Source: Bacillota bacterium (lineage in GTDB: Bacteria; Bacillota; Clostridia; Acetivibrionales; DSM-2933). Taken from it: 5,591 bases of DNA. Under the pieces are notes generated by a model. It was given only the letters and a program-made list of their open reading frames with translations, ran no database searches and was not told the origin of the DNA. Below are positions 1 to 5,591 of the stretch, piece after piece. Each line of letters begins with the position of its first letter. The first letter of the stretch is position 1. A program made the position numbers and the translations under genes. The stretch spans positions 1-5,591 of the forward strand of contig JAUZPS010000339.1 of the NCBI GenBank assembly GCA_030705945.1, read 5' to 3'.

Positions 1-4
1 ATAT

Positions 5-78
5 GCGGGTGTAGTTCAATGGTAGAACATCAGCCTTCCAAGCTGATTGCGTGGGTTCGATTCCCATCACCCGCTCCA
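5..78 (+). tRNA. tRNA-Gly (anticodon UCC), CCA encoded
   Basis: A full cloverleaf can be folded by hand. The acceptor stem pairs 5-11 (GCGGGTG) with 68-74 (CACCCGC), seven perfect pairs. The D stem is 14-17 with 25-28. The anticodon stem is 30-34 with 42-46, around a seven-base loop (35-41) whose anticodon TCC lies at 37-39. The T stem is 51-55 with 63-67, and its loop reads TTCGATT. The variable loop has four bases (47-50). The discriminator is T75 and CCA is encoded at 76-78. UCC reads GGA and, by wobble, GGG glycine codons. The gene's promoter is outside the window or in an upstream tRNA cluster; only four bases precede it here. Confidence 0.97.
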
Positions 79-114
79 AAACAGTCCAGGAAATATATTC
101 CTTGGGCTGTTTTT
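78..114 (+). terminator. Rho-independent terminator of the tRNA-Gly transcript
   Basis: Bases 80-92 (AACAGTCCAGGAA) pair with 98-111 with one G-U pair and one bulged T, closing a five-base loop (93-97). The stem is followed by the T run at 110-114. It starts right at the CCA end, so it should release the tRNA precursor and insulate the downstream gene. Confidence 0.85.
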
Positions 115-195
115 CTATAATTATATGTTCTTTCCTGAAAAAAGGGTCAAAAATAATAATTTGTTTAAATTTTATCAAAGTTTTTAATTTTAATA

Positions 196-224
196 TTGAA
201 TATTCTATTTTTGCATATTATAAT
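196..224 (+). promoter_or_regulatory. Predicted sigma-A promoter for the pyrophosphatase gene
   Basis: A -35 box TTGAAT (196-201) is separated by 17 bases from a perfect -10 box TATAAT (219-224). Transcription would start near 231, giving a leader of about 95 bases. It is the only promoter found between the tRNA terminator and the gene that has both boxes at good spacing. AT-rich DNA produces such matches by chance, so confidence is moderate. Confidence 0.65.
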
Positions 225-250
225 GTATTCTGGCGTGAATTTTTTATTAT

Positions 251-270
251 ATTTTCTCCTTGGAGAAAAT
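251..270 (+). promoter_or_regulatory. Short inverted repeat in the pyrophosphatase leader
   Basis: ATTTTCTCC (251-259) and GGAGAAAAT (262-270) are perfect inverted 9-mers separated by TT. The repeat lies just downstream of the predicted transcription start. It could be an operator for a dimeric repressor or an RNA hairpin in the leader. No U-tract follows, so it is not an intrinsic terminator on the + strand. The left arm can also pair with the Shine-Dalgarno sequence of the gene (see findings). Function is inferred, not shown. Confidence 0.5.
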
Positions 271-324
271 TTGAAATATATAGTTAAAATTTAGCTTTAA
301 TAATTTAAGGGAGGACGATACGAA

Positions 325-2793
325 ATGGATTTTAAGTTCAAGAAAATGGCTAAGGCGTCATTTTTAAGCTTATTCGGCTTATTAATTGCTCTATTTACGC
401 CTTGCATGGTTTTTGCGAGTGAAGCGGACTTGAAAGTGCCGAGTTTCTCAAGTAGTCAAAACAATTTATTGTATGCTGGATTTGTAGTTTGTCTGATAGG
501 ATTAGCATTTGGATTTTATCAGTTCACAAAGGTTAAAAACCTTAAAGCGCATAAGTCGATGCTTGATGTTGCGAATACTATTTATGAAACTTGCAAGACT
601 TACTTGGTTCAACAGGGGAAATTCTTAGGAATACTCTTTGTTTTCATCGGCTCTTGCATAGCTTTCTATTTTGGTTTCCTTGAAGGTAAAAATGTAGGTA
701 ACGTGTTATTTATTCTTGCATGGACAGTTTTAGGCATTCTTGGTTCATATGGAGTAGCATGGTATGGTATCCGTATGAATACTTTGGCAAACAGCAGAAT
801 GGCGTTTTCTTCTTTGGAGAAGAAGCCTCTTAAGCTTTTGAACATTCCTCTTGATGCTGGTATGAGCATCGGAGTTCTTTTGATATGTGTTGAGCTTTTC
901 ATGATGCTTATAATTCTGCGTTTTGTTCCTAGAGACTTAGCAGGAGCAAGCTTTATCGGATTCGCTGTTGGTGAATCATTAGGAGCTTCCGCTCTACGTA
1001 TCGCAGGCGGTATCTTCACAAAGATTGCTGATATCGGTTCTGACCTTATGAAAATCGTTTTCAAAATTAAAGAAGATGACCCCCGTAACCCTGGTGTTAT
1101 AGCTGACTGTACAGGCGACAATGCAGGAGACAGCGTTGGTCCTACAGCAGACGGTTTTGAAACATATGGTGTTACAGGTGTTGCTTTGATATCCTTCATA
1201 GTTCTTGCAGTTGGCACAAACTTGCCACAGGCAAAAGAATTAATCCAAAGCAACCTCTTGATCTGGATATTTGTTATGCGTATATTAATGGTTATCACGT
1301 CAATAGTATCCTTCCTCATAAACAAAGCTATCAGTAACGCTTTGTACAGCGGAAAAGAAGAATTTGACTTTGAGCAGCCACTTACAAACCTGGTTTGGAT
1401 AACTTCAATTTTATCAATAATCGTTACATTTATCGTTAGCTACTTGTTAATAGGACCTGGTTCTGATGTTTACGCCCATCAGGCAAACTTATGGTGGATT
1501 CTGTCGATCATTATAAGCTGTGGTACGCTAGGCGCGGCTGTTATTCCTGAATTCACAAAGATTTTCACAAGTCCAAAATCAGCTCACGTTCAGGAAACAG
1601 TTATATCTTCAAGAGAAGGTGGACCTTCCTTGAACATACTTGCAGGTTTGATAGCAGGTAACTTCAGCGCGTTCTGGAAAGGTATGGTATTCTTCGGCTT
1701 GATGTTTATAGCATACTTTGTAAGTAATCAGGGATTGTCTGATATTATGATCTACCCATCAATATTTGCATTCGGTCTTGTTGCATTCGGTTTCCTTGGT
1801 ATGGGACCTGTTACAATAGCTGTTGACAGTTATGGACCTGTTACAGATAACGCTCAGTCAATATATGAACTTTCACTTATTGAATCAATACCAAATGTTG
1901 ATAAGCAGATTGAAAAGGATTTCGGATTCAAACCTGACTTTGATAAAGCGAAATATTATCTTGAAGCAAATGATGGAGCAGGTAACACATTTAAAGCTAC
2001 TGCAAAACCTGTTTTAATTGGTACAGCGGTTGTTGGAGCTACAACAATGATATTCTCGCTCATACTTGTTATTAAGAACACTTTGGGTGTAGAACCTGAA
2101 ACAATATTAAACGTATTAAATCCATTCACCATATTAGGTTTCCTTTGTGGTGGAGCTGTTGTTTACTGGTTTACCGGAGCATCAACACAGGCAGTTTCAA
2201 CTGGAGCATACAGAGCCGTTGAATATATCAAGAAGAATATCAAACTTGATGAAAATGCCAGCCAATCAGCGGCTACTGAAAAATCAAAAGAAGTTGTTAA
2301 GATTTGTACTCAGTACGCTCAGAAAGGTATGTTCAATATCTTTATAGCAGTATTCTCCTTTGCGCTTGCTTTCGCGTTTATATCAGCTCCTCAGGGAACT
2401 GATAATAAGCCGGTTGCATTCTTCGTAGCGTACCTTATATCAATAGCTGTGTTCGGTTTGTTCCAAGCGCTGTTTATGGCTAATGCCGGCGGATGTTGGG
2501 ATAACGCGAAGAAGGTTGTAGAAGTTGACCTGAAGGAAAAAGGAACAGCGTTACATGATGCAACTGTTGTTGGAGACACTGTTGGTGACCCATTCAAAGA
2601 TACATCATCTGTTGCCTTAAACCCAATAATCAAATTTACAACATTATTCGGATTGTTAGCAATGGAAATAGCTATATCGAAAGATTTCAGAGATATTGCT
2701 CCTAAAATCGGAATCTTTTTCTTTGTAGTTGCGCTCGTATTTGTATGGCGTTCATTCTACGGAATGAGAATAGGAGCTCAGAAGAAGAAATAA
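325..2793 (+). CDS. hppA: Membrane-bound ion-pumping pyrophosphatase, divergent K+-independent type
   Basis: This integral membrane enzyme of 822 residues hydrolyses pyrophosphate to phosphate and pumps cations, probably H+, out of the cell. Residues 11-31 look like a signal peptide ending VFA at 29-31; about sixteen hydrophobic helices follow. Compared with the plant enzyme (numbering recalled from memory), the active-site residues are present: R225, K233, D236, D240, E250 of EDDPRNP, D261, D265, D269, D508, N554, D726 and K729 of WDNAKK, and D751, D755, K758, D759 of GDTVGDPFKD. K557 in GNTFKATAK sits where a lysine confers K+ independence in canonical pumps; the partner position is A560, not the usual T. 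The DX7KXE signature is disrupted (K243 is one residue early, no E), and about 19 extra residues lie between D508 and N554. Many bacterial relatives are shorter. These traits suggest the divergent Na+-regulated H+-pump subfamily. Start ATG 325 follows AAGGGAGG (307-314) by ten bases. The gene is monocistronic, between its own promoter and terminator. Pumped ion is inferred. Confidence 0.95.
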   Translation: MDFKFKKMAKASFLSLFGLLIALFTPCMVFASEADLKVPSFSSSQNNLLYAGFVVCLIGLAFGFYQFTKVKNLKAHKSMLDVANTIYETCKTYLVQQGKFLGILFVFIGSCIAFYFGFLEGKNVGNVLFILAWTVLGILGSYGVAWYGIRMNTLANSRMAFSSLEKKPLKLLNIPLDAGMSIGVLLICVELFMMLIILRFVPRDLAGASFIGFAVGESLGASALRIAGGIFTKIADIGSDLMKIVFKIKEDDPRNPGVIADCTGDNAGDSVGPTADGFETYGVTGVALISFIVLAVGTNLPQAKELIQSNLLIWIFVMRILMVITSIVSFLINKAISNALYSGKEEFDFEQPLTNLVWITSILSIIVTFIVSYLLIGPGSDVYAHQANLWWILSIIISCGTLGAAVIPEFTKIFTSPKSAHVQETVISSREGGPSLNILAGLIAGNFSAFWKGMVFFGLMFIAYFVSNQGLSDIMIYPSIFAFGLVAFGFLGMGPVTIAVDSYGPVTDNAQSIYELSLIESIPNVDKQIEKDFGFKPDFDKAKYYLEANDGAGNTFKATAKPVLIGTAVVGATTMIFSLILVIKNTLGVEPETILNVLNPFTILGFLCGGAVVYWFTGASTQAVSTGAYRAVEYIKKNIKLDENASQSAATEKSKEVVKICTQYAQKGMFNIFIAVFSFALAFAFISAPQGTDNKPVAFFVAYLISIAVFGLFQALFMANAGGCWDNAKKVVEVDLKEKGTALHDATVVGDTVGDPFKDTSSVALNPIIKFTTLFGLLAMEIAISKDFRDIAPKIGIFFFVVALVFVWRSFYGMRIGAQKKK

Positions 2794-2824
2794 GAATAAA
2801 AGTCAAATAAGGTAATAATTTAAT

Positions 2825-2866
2825 AAAAGAAACCATGCAAAAAGTCTTTGTGTGGTTTCTTTTTTC
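2825..2866 (+). terminator. Rho-independent terminator after the pyrophosphatase gene
   Basis: Bases 2825-2841 pair with 2847-2863, including AAAGAAACCA with TGGTTTCTTT, two G-U pairs and a five-base loop (2842-2846). The stem runs into T2860-2865. The arms are A-rich on the left and T-rich on the right, so it may also work in the other direction. It lies 31 bases after the stop codon and separates hppA from the hprK block. Confidence 0.9.
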
Positions 2867-2918
2867 TATTGAATATTATATAATTATATAAAATCATTTT
2901 AGAGAATAGTTATACTGG

Positions 2919-2955
2919 TTTTGCAATAGATAAATGTAAAAGATTGATAACTTTT
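2919..2955 (+). repeat. 37-bp sequence shared with the hairpin upstream of the PHP gene
   Basis: This stretch matches 4038-4074 at 31 of 37 positions without gaps, including an uninterrupted 14-base match (AAATGTAAAAGATT at 2932-2945). The related stretch at 4038-4074 is the right half of a long palindrome, but here no convincing left arm is visible in the preceding ~60 bases. It ends 44 bases before the hprK start. It may be the remnant of a small mobile element or a shared regulatory site; the sequence alone does not decide. Confidence 0.65.
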
Positions 2956-2989
2956 AATATAGCTTTGAGCAAACAGGTATATATTTGAT

Positions 2990-2995
2990 GGAGGA
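2990..2995 (+). promoter_or_regulatory. Ribosome binding site that sets the hprK start
   Basis: GGAGGA at 2990-2995 lies five bases (counted from GGAGG) before ATG 3000. In-frame TTG 2985 and ATG 2988 start before or inside this site and have no comparable site upstream, so ATG 3000 is preferred. Confidence 0.8.
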
Positions 2996-2999
2996 CATA

Positions 3000-3938
3000 A
3001 TGTTTTCAGTTACTTTAAAAGAAATAGTGGATGAATTTCAGTTAGAACCGGTTATTGATTATGATAATCTGGAAGATATACTGATTGTAGCATCAGATGT
3101 TAATAGGCCGGGATTGCAGATTACAGGGCATTTTAAGCACTTTGACAGCGATAGAATACAGGTTGTTGGAAATGTTGAGTTTGCCTATCTAAAGGATCTG
3201 ACTTCCGAAGAGAGAACTAACAGATTGGATGATCTTTTTAAGCACGCTTTTCCATGTATGGTTGTGGCAAGGAATTTAAAAGTATATCCTGAAATGATTG
3301 ATGTGTCAAAAAAATATGGCGTTCCTATATTGATTTCCAGAGACACAACCTCAAGCTTTATGAGCGGTCTGATTAGTTACTTGAATGTTCAACTCGCTCC
3401 AAGAATAACAAAACACGGCGTGTTGGTTGAAGTTTATGGGGAAGGTATTTTGATTCTTGGAGAAAGCGGAGTAGGTAAAAGTGAAACTGCGCTTGAACTT
3501 GTTAAAAGAGGACATAGACTTGTTGCAGATGATGTTGTAGAAATACGAAGGGTTTCAGATAAAACTCTTGTAGGGCAGGCGCCTGATATAATAAGACACT
3601 TTATTGAAATTAGAGGAATAGGAATATTGGATGTAAAGAATCTTTACGGGGTAGGATCAGTAAAGGTTACGGAAAATATAAGGCTGGTCATTCAGCTTGA
3701 ACTTTGGGATGAAAAGAAGCAGTATGACAGGCTGGGACTTGTAGATGAATATACTGATATTCTTGGCATTGATGTTCCATCATTAAATATTCCTGTAAGA
3801 CCTGGAAGAAACCTTGCCATCATAGTTGAAGTAGCTGCTATGAATAGTAGGCAGAAGAAGATGGGTTATAATGCCGCAAAAGCATTAAATGACAAGGTTT
3901 TAGGGGAAATGAGCAAAAATTCGGAAAGCAATCACTAA
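3000..3938 (+). CDS. hprK: HPr kinase/phosphorylase
   Basis: This bifunctional cytoplasmic enzyme phosphorylates HPr (and Crh-type proteins) on serine 46 with ATP or PPi and removes the phosphate by phosphorolysis, yielding PPi. HPr-Ser-P is the CcpA co-repressor in Firmicute carbon catabolite control. From ATG 3000 the protein has 312 residues, the usual family length. Residues 1-130 form the N-terminal domain. The catalytic domain carries H139, a Walker A loop GESGVGKS (154-161), acidic residues D177-D178, the family signature IEIRGIGILDV (202-212), R244 in YDRLG and the C-terminal VRPGRN (266-271) and MGYNAAKA (288-295) segments. No key residue appears lost. It is the first gene of a block with the PHP phosphatase and murB, and the preceding terminator makes an own promoter likely, though I found no convincing one. 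The product makes and uses PPi, an intriguing but possibly coincidental link with the adjacent pyrophosphatase. Confidence 0.96.
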   Translation: MFSVTLKEIVDEFQLEPVIDYDNLEDILIVASDVNRPGLQITGHFKHFDSDRIQVVGNVEFAYLKDLTSEERTNRLDDLFKHAFPCMVVARNLKVYPEMIDVSKKYGVPILISRDTTSSFMSGLISYLNVQLAPRITKHGVLVEVYGEGILILGESGVGKSETALELVKRGHRLVADDVVEIRRVSDKTLVGQAPDIIRHFIEIRGIGILDVKNLYGVGSVKVTENIRLVIQLELWDEKKQYDRLGLVDEYTDILGIDVPSLNIPVRPGRNLAIIVEVAAMNSRQKKMGYNAAKALNDKVLGEMSKNSESNH

Positions 3939-3978
3939 GGGAGTTTTAAAAAATTCCTTGTTCAAGTTTTGTATCTAT

Positions 3979-4077
3979 ATAAAAAGCACTATTAATCTTA
4001 CATTTGACGGAGCAAAATAACGAACGCTTTAACGTTATTTTGCGATAGGCAAATGTAAAAGATTAATTGCTTTTTAT
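3979..4077. repeat. ~99-bp near-palindrome (MITE-like element or large RNA hairpin)
   Basis: The two halves pair almost end to end. The outer stem pairs 3979-3988 with 4068-4077 (ATAAAAAGCA/TGCTTTTTAT). The middle stem pairs 3991-3997 with 4061-4067 and 3998-4006 with 4050-4058 (TTACATTTG/CAAATGTAA). The inner stem is a perfect 11-mer, GCAAAATAACG (4012-4022) with CGTTATTTTGC (4033-4043), with a ten-base loop. Two small bulges and one 5/6-base internal loop interrupt it. TATCTA occurs at 3972-3977 and again at 4075-4080, a possible target-site duplication. It encodes no protein. It lies between the hprK stop and the PHP ribosome binding site, so in a joint transcript it would be a stable hairpin that could terminate, attenuate or mark RNase III processing. 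Confidence 0.8.
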
Positions 4078-4082
4078 CTAGT

Positions 4083-4090
4083 GGAGGAGG
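4083..4090 (+). promoter_or_regulatory. Ribosome binding site that sets the PHP gene start
   Basis: GGAGGAGG at 4083-4090 is followed eight bases later by TTG 4099. The upstream in-frame GTG 4081 overlaps this site and would have none of its own, so TTG 4099 is the likely start. Confidence 0.8.
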
Positions 4091-4098
4091 TTTCAATT

Positions 4099-4824
4099 TT
4101 GAGAATTGTTGTTGACTCGCATACACATACTATTTCTAGCGGTCATGCATACAGCACTGTACAGGAAATGGCGAGGGAGGCGGCTGGGCGTGGTATAGAG
4201 ATGTTCGCAATCACAGACCATGGACCATCAATGATTGGAGCTCCATGTCCAATACATTTTGCTAACCTGAGGGTTATACCTGAAGAGATTTACGGTGTTA
4301 GGGTTTTAAAAGGGATAGAAGCTAATATTATTAAGTTTGACGGAACTATAGACTTAAAGGATGAATATTTAAGAAGACTTGATTTTGTTATGGCAAGTTT
4401 TCATGACCTTTGTATAAAGCCTGGTACAGTCGAGGAGCATACTGAAGCAATGGTTAATGCTCTAAAAAATCCTCTTATAGATGCTGTCGCTCATCCTGGA
4501 AATCCATATTTTCAAGTTGATATTGACAGGGTTGTCAATTGCGCAAAAGAGTACAATAAGCTGATCGAAATAAATAATCATTCATTTGTTGTCAGAAAAG
4601 GCAGCGAAAAGAACTGTACAGAATTTGCTTTAAAATGCCGAGAAAAAGGTGTTAAGGTTATATGCGGCAGTGATGCTCACATTAGCTTTGATGTAGGCAA
4701 TTTTGACAGGGTGACAGCGCTTCTTAAATCTATAGATATGCCGGAGGAACTTATTTTAGGTTCTTCATGCGAAGAGTTTTTAAAGTATGTTAAAGAAAAG
4801 AAAGCGCGTTCAAATTTATTATAG
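4099..4824 (+). CDS. PHP-domain metal-dependent phosphatase, YcdX-like
   Basis: This is a 241-residue cytoplasmic protein of the PHP superfamily, closest by motif to the YcdX-type phosphatases with a trinuclear metal site. From TTG 4099 the metal ligands fall at H8 and H10 (DSHTHT), H16 (SGHAYS), H41 (ITDHGPS), E74 (KGIEAN), H102 (SFHD), H132 (AHPGNP), and D192 and H194 (GSDAH). The set is complete, so it should be catalytically competent. The protein is a single domain with no membrane segment or signal peptide. The PHP fold is certain in effect, but the physiological substrate is not known to me; a phosphomonoester is the reasonable inference. It lies 160 bases after hprK and 112 bases before murB, a gene order I recall from many clostridia. 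No clear terminator separates it from murB. A histidinol-phosphatase label would be a common over-annotation; the family features favour YcdX. Confidence 0.9.
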   Translation: MRIVVDSHTHTISSGHAYSTVQEMAREAAGRGIEMFAITDHGPSMIGAPCPIHFANLRVIPEEIYGVRVLKGIEANIIKFDGTIDLKDEYLRRLDFVMASFHDLCIKPGTVEEHTEAMVNALKNPLIDAVAHPGNPYFQVDIDRVVNCAKEYNKLIEINNHSFVVRKGSEKNCTEFALKCREKGVKVICGSDAHISFDVGNFDRVTALLKSIDMPEELILGSSCEEFLKYVKEKKARSNLL

Positions 4825-4921
4825 AAAATGTATAATTTATTGCTTCTAATGTAAAAGTAATGTCAGTAAAATAAAATAGATATAATTTTTTCGCGGTTAT
4901 TTGCTTTTGATATCTATAATA

Positions 4922-4927
4922 GAGAGG
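4922..4927 (+). promoter_or_regulatory. Ribosome binding site for murB
   Basis: GAGAGG at 4922-4927 precedes TTG 4937 by nine bases. No ATG or GTG near it gives the same frame, and the first downstream ATG (residue 25) would cut into the region just before the conserved RHTSFKIGGPAD segment, so TTG is the supported start. Confidence 0.7.
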
Positions 4928-4936
4928 CTGATTTTA

Positions 4937-5591
4937 TTGGATATAAAGTATATTTCAGATTTGCTGACTGAGGTAGTTGGTAAGGATAACGTAAAAAATA
5001 ACGAACCTATGTCAAGGCATACATCATTTAAAATTGGAGGACCTGCAGACATTTTAGTTACACCTGGCGACGTTGAACAAGTTAAAAAGATAATTGATGT
5101 AACAAATAAAGAAAATGTACCGATATTTATTATGGGAAATGGATCAAATCTAATTGTCAGACAGAAAGGCATCAGAGGATTAACGGTTAAGTTATTTGAT
5201 AATTTTGATAAATTTACTGTGGAAGGATGTATTATCAAAGCTGAGGCTGGATTGCTTCTTTCTAAATTATCTCAGATTGCTCTTCAAAACAGTCTGAAAG
5301 GAATAGAATTTGCATCTGGAATACCAGGGACGCTAGGCGGCGCTATCGCCATGAATGCAGGAGCTTACGGCGGTGAAATGAAAGATGTGGTTGTTAAAAC
5401 CAAATATATAGATAAAAATGGAGATATTAAAACCCTTGAGGGAGATATGAACTGCTTTGGTTATAGAACCAGCTTCATCCAGAAGGAGCAGGGAGTTGTT
5501 CTAAGTAGCGAAATAAAGCTAAAATCAGGAGATAAGAATGAAATAAAGGCGGTTATGGATGATTTATGCAAAAGAAGGAATGAGAAACAGC
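4937..5591 (+). CDS. murB: UDP-N-acetylenolpyruvoylglucosamine reductase, 3' end outside the window
   Basis: MurB is the cytoplasmic FAD enzyme that uses NADPH to reduce UDP-GlcNAc-enolpyruvate to UDP-MurNAc, the second committed step of peptidoglycan precursor synthesis. The open frame from TTG 4937 gives 218 residues and runs off the window. Visible motifs in order are RHTSFKIGGPAD (27-38), the FAD-binding MGNGSNLIV (66-74), the long glycine-rich stretch around IPGTLGGAIAMNAGAYGGEM (129-148), GYRTSF (175-180) with the YRxS-type segment of the short MurB class, and KRRNEKQ (212-218), which normally leads into the final domain. The catalytic serine and glutamate of that last part lie beyond 5591. 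Families of this class are around 300 residues, so roughly the last quarter to third is missing because of the window edge, not a mutation. It likely shares a transcript with the PHP gene. Confidence 0.96.
   Translation, partial: MDIKYISDLLTEVVGKDNVKNNEPMSRHTSFKIGGPADILVTPGDVEQVKKIIDVTNKENVPIFIMGNGSNLIVRQKGIRGLTVKLFDNFDKFTVEGCIIKAEAGLLLSKLSQIALQNSLKGIEFASGIPGTLGGAIAMNAGAYGGEMKDVVVKTKYIDKNGDIKTLEGDMNCFGYRTSFIQKEQGVVLSSEIKLKSGDKNEIKAVMDDLCKRRNEKQ

Noticed and set aside
51..287. 78-codon open frame on the + strand
   Set aside because: It starts inside the tRNA-Gly gene, runs through its terminator and the hppA promoter, has no ribosome binding site and translates AT-rich spacer.
391..408. Possible lipobox at C27 of the pyrophosphatase
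   Set aside because: LFTPC does not fit the lipobox consensus, since proline precedes the cysteine; a VFA signal-peptidase I site after residue 31 fits better.
666..1325. 219-codon antisense open frame
   Set aside because: It is the reverse-strand shadow of the conserved pyrophosphatase gene; no family motif was recognised in it.
1804..1846. Direct repeat GGACCTGTTACA at 1804 and 1835
   Set aside because: It encodes GPVT twice within a conserved membrane segment of the pyrophosphatase (GPVTIAVDSYGPVTDNA); protein constraint explains it.
3937..3959. Small stem after the hprK stop (AAGGGA/TTCCTT)
   Set aside because: Six pairs with one G-U, an 11-base loop and no real U-tract; too weak to call a terminator.
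4915..4920. Perfect TATAAT before murB
   Set aside because: Transcription would start about seven bases later, at or beyond the ribosome binding site at 4922-4927, and no -35 box is seen at 16-18 bases. TATAAT at 4881 also lacks a -35 box.
4897..5238. 113-codon antisense open frame
   Set aside because: It lies opposite the well-supported murB frame, and its protein shows no recognisable motif.

Overview
The window is chromosomal DNA from a low-GC Gram-positive bacterium, most likely a Clostridia member. The reasons are AT-rich intergenic DNA, strong GGAGG ribosome binding sites, TTG starts, U-tract terminators, and the gene order hprK - PHP phosphatase - murB, which from memory continues as rapZ - yvcK - whiA in clostridia. 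Genus-level placement (for example near Acetivibrio/Ruminiclostridium) is a guess. Everything recognised is on the + strand.

Layout: a tRNA-Gly(UCC) with encoded CCA (5-78) ends in its own terminator. An AT-rich leader follows, with a good sigma-A-type promoter (196-224) and a compact inverted repeat (251-270) ahead of a large membrane pyrophosphatase gene (325-2793), which closes with a strong terminator (2825-2866). A second transcription block then holds hprK (3000-3938), a PHP-domain metal phosphatase (4099-4824) and the 5' part of murB (4937 to the window edge). A ~99-bp near-palindrome (3979-4077) sits between hprK and the PHP gene, and 37 bases of its right half recur upstream of hprK (2919-2955).

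Functionally there are two stories. The pyrophosphatase couples PPi hydrolysis to ion pumping. It keeps the PPi/Mg residues of the family, has the lysine linked to K+ independence, lacks the exact DX7KXE signature, has an insertion before GNT and carries a signal-peptide-like N-terminus. This suggests the divergent, Na+-regulated H+-pumping subfamily rather than a canonical pump. The second block joins carbon regulation (HPr kinase/phosphorylase), a small phosphatase and cell-wall precursor synthesis (MurB).

I do not see a wholly new multigene system. The items most worth following are the divergent pump and its leader, the hairpin element with possible target-site duplication, and a short motif repeated upstream of all three genes of the second block.
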